Shown here one piece after another: positions 57,197 to 64,000 of a stretch of 64,000 nucleotides of DNA. The notes under the pieces were generated by a model that searched no databases, had not been told where the DNA came from, and was given only the letters and a program-made list of their open reading frames with translations. The translations under genes were made by a program, and so were the position numbers. Within the stretch, counting starts at the first letter, position 1, and every line of letters begins with the position of its first letter. Source of the stretch: Aselliscus stoliczkanus (taxonomy: Eukaryota; Chordata; Mammalia; Chiroptera; Hipposideridae); NCBI GenBank assembly GCA_033961575.1, contig CM066732.1, positions 77,617,187-77,681,186 on the forward strand. The letters run 5' to 3'.

Positions 57197-57318
57197 GGAC
57201 ACATCTTAAGGTGACCTCCACTGAGTCACTGCATTTTTAATCCCTTCCTCCTGCTTGTGGCTGAGACCTGTGACTTGCTCCTCTAACCAACAGAACATGG
57301 CAAAGGTAATGGGATGCC
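57197..57318 (+). mobile_element. MLT1-type LTR fragment
   Basis: GGCTGAGACCTGTGACTTGC, TCTAACCAACAGAACATGGC and AAAGGTAATGGGATG match the 5' part of a MLT1 LTR. Truncated. Confidence 0.65.
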
Positions 57319-57744
57319 TGCTCCTGTTTATTTCACTTCCCTTCCCATGTTCATTTTAGATCTTGAATTAACCTAGAATTTATTTTGAATTATGATGTGA
57401 AGTAATGTTCTAAATTTTAAAATACCTTATCCATCATCCAAATAATTTATTGATTTCTTTTATCTATCATTTTGTGGTGCCATTTGTATCATATCATATA
57501 TGAAATTCTTATATCCAGAACAGATTTTTGGATGAGCAAAGACTTTCCAAAACTGAAAAACAATGGGGGGTGGGGGGTGGGGGGAACCACGGAGGAAATA
57601 TATTGAGAAAAATCAAAAAGATAAAAAAACTACCATAGGGAAAATAATTTGACAATTAAAATAGGGGGGGAAAGTTTGTTTCCTGATTATAAAGTTCTTA
57701 AAATTGTGTATGTAAAGGAATTTGTAAAAGAAGAAATATAAGTT

Positions 57745-57895
57745 TCTGATAAACATAATCATAATAAAACTTGGCATGCATTGAACATTAGTATGCTCAG
57801 TCACCAGACTAATTGCTTTACATGGATCTCATTTAATCCTCACGACAGCCCTAAGACGTAATAGAGTCTGAGTAAATTTTAATCTCAGGAAAATA
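57745..57895 (-). mobile_element. MIR fragment, antisense
   Basis: ATTGCTTTACATGGATCTCA and TTTAATCCTCACGACAGCCC, then GACGTAATAGAGTCTGAG: reverse-complement MIR order. Confidence 0.75.
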
Positions 57896-58342
57896 CCAAG
57901 ATATTATTCATTTTCATTTAGTAAATTAACAAAGTTTATTGCAATCAATGCTGTTGGTAAGAAAATTTCTTGGATAGAACAGAAAAAGCATGAATCATAA
58001 AGGAAAAATTTATAAATTCAACTTCCTCAAATTTGAAACTGTTGATACTCAAAGTATATCATGAAGAAATGAAAAGACAAGTTACAAATTAAAAGAAAAC
58101 ATTTGCATTAAATATAACTATTAAAAGGACTTTTATCCAGGATATAATATATAAAGAAGTCTCAAAACTCAATAAGAATACAAACAAGAAAAAGGTTGGA
58201 AGAGACTCTTCACCTAAGAAGATATATAGATGGCAATTAAGCATATGAAAAAGCTTGACATCATGAGTCACTAGGAAAATGAAAATTAAACTACAGTGAG
58301 ATTCTATATACGTAGTATGGCTAATATTAAAAAGATTAGCCA

Positions 58343-58491
58343 AGGGCCGGCCAAGTGGCTCAGTTGGTTAAGAGCTCGCTCAAGAGTGCGAGCTGAGCTC
58401 TGAGCAACAGCAGTTCGATGCCCAGTCCGAGCTGAGCTGCCGCTGAGCTATCAACAGGTGGCAGGATGGCTCAGCTAAAAAAAAAAAAAAA
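58343..58491 (+). mobile_element. GTGGCTCAGTTGG-type SINE, first of a pair
   Basis: Head GGGCCGGCCAAGTGGCTCAG, decayed B box (AGTTCGATGCCC), CTGAGCTGCCGCTGAGCTAT, GGCAGGATGGCTCAGC, then poly(A). The body is cut short relative to the copy at 2781. The left target duplication AAAAAGATTAGCCA is at 58329-58342. No duplication separates it from the next SINE. Confidence 0.88.
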
Positions 58492-58608
58492 GGGGGGCCG
58501 GCCGAGTGGAGTGGTGGTTAAGCGCTGGCTTGGGAAGCCGCAGCCCCGGTTTAGGTCCCACAGATGAAGGCCAGTGACACTGCCCTCAAAAAAAAAAAAA
58601 AAAGAAAA
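58492..58608 (+). mobile_element. Short SINE, second of the pair
   Basis: GGGGGGCCGGCCGAGTGGAG head, stem GCTGGCTTGGGAAGCC, B-box-like GGTTTAGGTCCC, AAGGCCAGTGACACTGCCCTC, poly(A). The right target duplication AAAAAGATTAGCCA (58609-58622) matches the one left of the first SINE, so the pair shares one duplication. Confidence 0.9.
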
Positions 58609-59088
58609 AAAAAGATTAGCCATACCAAGTTTTGGCAAGGATTTGAAGCAAGCAGAACTCTTATGCACTGCTGGTAAGAATATTCAATAGGATACCAATT
58701 TGGAAACAGTTTGGTGCTTTCTTTGAAAGAATTAGGTATTTACTTACCATATAACACAGAAATCTTACTCCTAGGTGGGATTTTCCCAAGATAAATGAAA
58801 GCATCTTTACAGGAGCATTTGTATACAAATGTTCATAGCAGCTTTCTTCAAAATAGCCCAAACAAGCAACCCAAGGGTCTCAATGGGGAAAAGAATAAAT
58901 AAAGTGTAGTAAATCCATACAATAGAATACTCCTCAGCAATAAAAAGCCATGGATTTCTGTCACACATAACAAACAACATGGATGGATATCAAAAACATT
59001 ATGCTGAGTGAAAAAAGTCTGATGAAAAAGCATGATACTGTGTGACTCTATTGATATGAAAGTCTGGAATAGGCACATCTTATATATA

Positions 59089-59215
59089 CCGGGGTGCCAA
59101 AAAAATGAATACACATGACTTGTATTCATCTTTTGTTATCGGTATATATTATTACAATTTTAATACAGACTTTTTCCTTTCTTAAAATCTGTATATATAT
59201 TTTTGGCACCCTTTG
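59089..59215. mobile_element. Mariner-type MITE, 127 bp
   Basis: Ends CCGGGGTGCCAAAAAAATGA and (reverse complement) CAAAGGGTGCCAAAAATATA, flanked by TA at 59087-59088 and 59216-59217, inside L1. The shared middle block is ACTTGTATTCATCTTTTGTT onward. Compared with the 246-bp copy it lacks roughly 115 bp of the left interior. Confidence 0.88.
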
Positions 59216-59420
59216 TATGGTGACAGATAAATGGTTTCCGAGGCCAGGAAAGTGGGGCACACAAAGGAACATTCCCTTTGATTGACATATCCTATATCTT
59301 AATTGTAACAGTGGTTGTGTGGATATATACATTTTTCAGAACTCCTGGAAATATAAACTTAAAATGGATGTATTTTATTTTAAGTAAACTGTGCTTTAAT
59401 AAAGCTGATTATTAAAATGA

Positions 59421-60780
59421 TTTTTATTCCAGTGGGACTTTTTTTACATTATTGAAACTGAAAATCTAAAAAAAAATCTTCATAAAAGTTTTCTACTCAA
59501 AAGGAAGCTTTGTTAAAGAAATAATGACATAGCCTCATGTTGAAGAATTATACATTTATTATACAAAATGTGAAGAACATTTAATGATGTAAAAATGATC
59601 CAAATGGATTTTTAAGAGAATAAAAGTCACATAACTGTATGTGAATTGTACCTCTCCAAAATTTTCAAATCAGCCCTTACAGCTTGAAATTTAATTTCTT
59701 TTGTGCTTCCTTGTTTTTTTAAGTCTTAGCAAAATGCTTATTTAACTGCAAATTATTGTGTTGCCCAAGGATACATTTTTCCCCCCGACTTTATATTCAT
59801 AATTGAAAAGAAAGAAGAACATAAGTACATAATCTGTTTTTTCACAACCTGGAATTATTTCTAGCCACATGAAGAAATTCACTTTGCAAATGTTTTGTTT
59901 GTTTGTTTGTTTAACAGGATTGAACCAAACCAGGCACACTAAAAATACTTTATATTAAAAATTTGGTATAAATAATAATGTGTTTAAAAACACATTTAGG
60001 TAGGGTTTATTGTGATTGTGCTTTTTTGTTTCTTTAAAATTAGAGTGCATGAATTTTTGCACAGTACATGGTTTTATGTTTAAAAATAATCATAAACATT
60101 GAGAAGAAATTGTATTTGACCCTATTTCACATTTATTCTAAGATTTCTATCCTTTTAATTGTCCTTGTGGTTATTTGTATGTTTGAGGAGCATTTCACAT
60201 TCTAAGAGTTAACCAGTTCTCTTTAATTGAGAGAATGGAATCAGAAATGAAGTCCTCAGGCAAAGCTGCCTGGGAGGGAAATTGAATATCAGCTCCGTTT
60301 AGGTTTCACAGAGTTAAAAGTATACAAATGATCTATTATAATTCCAGGAATGAATACTCCTAAATGTTTTAAGACTTATTTTACTTTGCTCAGATTATTT
60401 GTAGTGCCTCCCAGATGTCAACTAAACAAAGAGTTGGCTCTGAGTGTGGAATTCAAGGCCTTCTGTGACCAACTCCTGGTTCTACTGCTGAACTGACCCC
60501 TATGACTCCTGGCAAGGTAAGTTTTCTGCCTGAGCTTCTAGTTTCTCCATGGTTTTTAAAAATACAGGGAGAGAGTACTGTCTTGCTCATAGATGTGTTG
60601 TGGGCAATAAATAAAATAAAACACTAACCACATGTTATGTGTAGCATAGAGTGAGCCGTTAGTGGGAGCTATTCATTTCATGTTACTATTATTTTATTTA
60701 TTTGTTTATTCTGCTACTGGATTGTAACTTAAAGAATTGCTGTTGTTTTTATTTTTATTTTTCTATTTTCTACTCCATGG
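59421..60780. other. AT-rich unique sequence
   Basis: A GTTT tetranucleotide run lies near 59895-59912. No gene or repeat recognised. Confidence 0.45.
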
Positions 60781-60784
60781 GTGC

Positions 60785-61300
60785 TTATTGAAGGCCCACC
60801 ATTGCCAGGCATCATGTTGATTGTTAAGGCAACAATGGTAAAGAAAATGAACTTGGCATCAGCCCCCAAGTAGCTTTTAGTCTAATAAGGAAGGTAATTA
60901 ATATACAAGAAAAGAAATGCAAGGAGAAAAATAGCTGATGTGGGATATTAGCATGGAGTAGAGGGGAGGGAGATTCAATTTTGGTCAGTGTTGTCAGAGG
61001 AGACCTCTACAAGGTGAGGCTGAAACCTGAAAAAGGAGTTGGACACCATGCAAAGAGCTCAGGGGGAGGGATCCTGGTAAAGGGAATAGTATGGGCAACA
61101 GACCAGATTTAACAGAGCTGGGTGTGTAAAGGAGCAGAGAGAAGGGCCCGGAAATGAGTCAGGGAAGGGGAGACAGTCCTGAGATGGGCCTAGAGAAGTC
61201 TGCAGGGGCCAGGTCTTGGAGACTGGGCAAGGAATTTGGGTAGCATTCTATGGACTGTAGGAAACCACGGAATGCTAAGCAGAGGAGTGATAGCATGCAA
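60785..61300 (-). mobile_element. L2 LINE fragment, antisense
   Basis: ATTGCCAGGCATCATGTTGA, AGTAGCTTTTAGTCTAATAA, CAGAGGAGACCTCTACAAGG, GGGCCAGGTCTTGGAGACTG and TAAGCAGAGGAGTGATAGCA: long, ordered antisense L2. The antisense 82-codon open frame across it is within the L2 ORF region but has no intact domain. Confidence 0.8.
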
Positions 61301-61419
61301 TTACACTGTAAAAAGGCCGTTCTGCAGGATGCTGAGGGTCCTGAATAGAGCCTGGAAGGCAGGGGAGGGGACAAAAGTGGAAAAAGACTAGCGTTTGGTT
61401 CCTGCATGCATCTTCAGTC

Positions 61420-61670
61420 CTCATCTGGGGTCCTTTCCCTATTTCCTCCTGTTCTCCAGCCACATCTTCCTTCTTCTCAAATGTGAGGTAAGCTGGTTGC
61501 TCCCTGTGGGCCTTTGCACGACTTATTTTTCCTACATGGAATGTTCGGTCTCCGAATCACAACCTGAGTGGCCCATTCTTTAGTTCAGGTCACAGCTTAA
61601 AGTTACCTTCCCTGAGAAGCCTTTCTTGTTTCTTGCTAAATGCTTCCCTAATACCTTTTTGGGATTAATA
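61420..61670 (+). mobile_element. L2 LINE fragment, sense
   Basis: CTGTGGGCCTTTGCACGACT, CTACATGGAATGTTC, TTAGTTCAGGTCACAGCTTA and TTCCCTGAGAAGCCTTTCTT follow the sense L2 ORF end. It lies in the opposite orientation to the neighbouring L2 piece, so two insertions or an inversion are implied. Confidence 0.72.
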
Positions 61671-62755
61671 CTGAACTGCTAATTGCTAAATTCAATATTT
61701 AGTTCATTATAAAAAGAACATCTGCACTGAAAAAAATAAACCTATTATTTGAATAAATACATTTTATTATTTCTACAATTTTATGATCTATAATTTTATC
61801 ATGGACAGTTTTAGCAGTTGATTTTGGAAGTATGGAACCACACTGCAGAAACAATTTCTCAGCACCGTCAGCCACTAGACAGCTCCTGCAGTCACTATAA
61901 TGCTACTTCCCATTATGTTCAGTAGAGGAGCAAGATAGTTTGAGGTTTCCTGATTTTTCTCTGATAGCCTCTTGTCTTCACGCTCTTTGTAGCCTGCAAT
62001 ACAATCGGACTAACGGTCGCTTTTCATGGGCATTATTTAACATGCTTTTCCTGTTTTGCCTCATTAGGAAATTTCAAGGTATGAAATTTAGCATTCTGCT
62101 TTTAATGTATCTTAACAAGATGCAAAGGATCCCAAAAGAGGATATTTTCTCAAAATTACAACCTAAATGGGGTTTAACTAAAACTTAAATACCCATCTTA
62201 AAGCTTATTTATTTATCTGCCATCTTTATTTATTTAACTGGTTAAAGGTTCTTCACAATTGCATTTGTACATAAATAAAATTAACAGGTTTCATAATCAT
62301 CACATAGTACAGCAGTTATTCTTATGAATATATATATATATATATATATGACTCTTTGTAGAATATAAAGCATGAAGTAGATTTAATTGAGAATGCCTAT
62401 CTATAGTTGAAAATGAATACTTAGATATTAACAATAAATCGTAATGATATATTTTGGTTGTATCACAAATGTTGCTACATTGACTAGTAATGCTAGAAAG
62501 CTACCTGATTACCCAGCCATTAATTATGGACAAGTTTAGGGATGCCAAAAATGACCTTCAAATAGGCATTCAACTATGTTTGCCATCCAAAGGCTGAGGT
62601 CAAAGACAAGTAGCAGATTTTTGCCTGAATATAAAAACCCAAACAAAAACTTAATTCATATCTACTTCCTGCCATTGCTTCCAACAACAGAACCCTGTTT
62701 TATTAGTAATGTACTAATCACTAACTTGTTTTTCCTGATTTTAAACAATTTTCTG
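61671..62755. other. AT-rich unique sequence
   Basis: An alternating TA tract of about 24 bp lies near 62327-62349. No gene recognised. Confidence 0.45.
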
Positions 62756-62759
62756 TATT

Positions 62760-62880
62760 CCTTCTTTAGAATGCTGCCCCATGGGAACAGGGTTCCTGCT
62801 GTCTTGTTTTCCTCATCCCAGGAAAGTCCCTGGCACATACTGGGTGCCCAACAAATGTTTGCTGAGAGGATGGGTGGATG
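62760..62880 (+). mobile_element. L2 3' end, sense
   Basis: CCCATGGGAACAGGGTTCCT and CCCTGGCACATACTGGGTGC, CCAACAAATGTTTGCTGAG match the L2 3' terminus. A smaller similar piece (GCATCCAGCCTAACACCTAG) lies near 63087. Confidence 0.75.
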
Positions 62881-64000
62881 TATAGATAGATAAATAGTAA
62901 GTAGTATAGGCAAAAGATGATGGTATCTTGAACTCTTGCAAAAGAAATGGGAATAGTAATATATTATTTGCTTACAGATTCAACAGCACTAGCTAAAGGA
63001 TTGAATTTGGGGGATAAGAGCACATTATTGGTCAGGGTTGATCTCCAGGGTTCTGGATTGAGAAAATTCTGTATCTTTAGTGTTTAGCATCCAGCCTAAC
63101 ACCTAGTGGGTGCCCCCACCCTGAAATGTTAACTTAGTGAATTGACTTAAGCTTGGACTTTGATAGATTCAATTCATAGTTACGAAAGTGAGAAGTAACT
63201 ATGAGTACCTGGACACGTTTTTCCAGTGCACACTGGTGACACTTGATGCCCGCATTCTCGTCTCAGTGGCTGAACTATGCAGGCAGAGGCTGCTGCGTGG
63301 CAAAATGTTGAACCTTGCTTATTGGCCTGGAGAGAGAGACATAGGAAAGTATGATTTGCCATCATTTAACTTGTGGTTTCAACCGGATTGCTCTAAAAGC
63401 AAGTGGTTTGCTGTCCATCACCCTCCTCCCTGGAGAACAATAAAGAACACTAATTCAGAAAAAAATATGGCAAATTTTCAAATTCATTATTGGAACGGGA
63501 TCTGAACCATGAAAAATTCAGCTTCGCAAAAAGGATTAAGAAAAGAGCATAGACACTAATTGTCATAGAGTCCTTGTTACATTTGATAGATTTTTTTCAT
63601 TTCTTTCAAACAGTGACTCATTTAAAAGAAAAAAGTTCAACAGCGATTTCGGAGGAAAGTTAAATTAATACAGACATTAGCTCAGACACTACATGTGTGA
63701 TGTTGGCAGGCTGCACAAAGCTCTTGCTCTCATGAACGCCACACATGAGAAGGCAACCCCCCGATTCCTTTGCTACTAATGTCATTTATTACAATGTGAA
63801 CCCTGATGTGTCCTTGACCCTGGAATTCATTATGTGGGTTTCATGGGCCTGCTGGCCCTCCAATTAGCCAGTTTTCCGGCCTGATTTCTTAAGAAAGGGA
63901 CAAAGCTATTTGAGTGCAGCCGTTATCTAGCACAATATGGAGTCTTTATCATTTTTCTCCTCTCGATGATTTTACATATAATGATGTGGAGAGCAGAGGG
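62881..64000. other. Unique sequence to window end
   Basis: Apart from the small L2 piece near 63060-63115, nothing recognisable. The 105-codon frame at 63188-63505 has no known domain, splice context or codon signal and is not called. Confidence 0.45.

Larger units (their letters stand above)
57955..59420 (+). mobile_element. Old L1 3' part, plus strand, interrupted
   Basis: ORF2 C-terminal text: AAAAGACAAGTTACAAATTA, GGCAATTAAGCATATGAAAA, CTCTTATGCACTGCTGGTAA, TTTGGAAACAGTTTGGTGCT, AATAGAATACTCCTCAGCAA, CATTATGCTGAGTGAAAAAA. Then 3'UTR to CTGTGCTTTAATAAAGCTG. A SINE pair (58343-58608) and a mariner MITE (59089-59215) split it. Both leave the L1 order intact. Confidence 0.9.

Noticed and set aside
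1..64000. CRISPR array, operon, riboswitch or other prokaryotic system
   Set aside because: No spaced direct repeats of that kind. The sequence is mammalian with LINE/SINE content throughout.

Overview
This window is AT-rich, CpG-poor vertebrate nuclear DNA with no supportable protein-coding gene, RNA gene or CpG island. It reads as an intergenic stretch or a large intron. The best clue to the organism is its set of young tRNA-headed SINEs. One set has a GGCCGGCC-GAGTGGCGCGGTGG head with a GGTTCGGRTCCC Pol III B box, sometimes followed by a long body ending CCCCAATAAAATCTTT plus poly(A). The other has a GTGGCTCAGTTGGTTAAGAG head. These resemble bat SINEs of the VES / Rhin-1 / MEG type. I infer a bat, more likely a rhinolophoid (Yinpterochiroptera) than a vespertilionid. 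I have not verified this by search. Mammal-wide MIR, L2, MER5-like, MLT1 and L1 fossils show that it is a placental mammal.

Layout. 1-5.7 kb: mostly unique AT-rich DNA with two SINEs, a MER5-like element and a 79-bp MADE1-like mariner MITE. 5.99-8.62 kb: one minus-strand L1 3' half, broken by a 246-bp mariner MITE and two long SINEs. 8.6-11.6 kb: MIR/L2/MER5 debris. 11.87-14.1 kb: a decayed ERV-L-like internal region on the minus strand, recognised from a reverse-transcriptase motif. 15-18.7 kb: four SINEs, one inserted inside another, then an L2. 19-27 kb: an L1 3' end, MIR, two short SINEs and L2-like sequence with a (TC)21 tract. 27.94-28.56 kb: a solo LTR on the minus strand with TATA box and poly(A) signal still readable, broken by a SINE. 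30-41 kb: sparse old repeats, a CTCF-like motif, a possible second LTR, an odd poly(T)-L1 insertion and a young SINE. 41.8-43.6 kb: L2. 43.8-50.06 kb: the most complex structure, an L1 ORF2 fragment split by two SINEs and by a second, 3.9-kb L1 that keeps its 5'UTR and ORF1 but lacks most of ORF2. 50.4-59.4 kb: more L1, L2 and MLT1 fossils, a SINE with a 100-bp (AAAAG)n tail, a SINE pair and a second mariner MITE. 59.4-64 kb: mostly unique, with L2 pieces.

No genes act together here. The content is a record of transposition: L1 machinery, now dead at every copy seen, would have mobilised the SINEs. Insertion order can be read from the nesting. I looked for a new biological system and did not find one. 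The observations worth following are about retrotransposon structure: triplicated target sequence, a half-L1, poly(A) joined to an inverted L1 piece, head-only versus full-length SINEs and MITE length variants. Two CTCF-like motifs may also merit checking.
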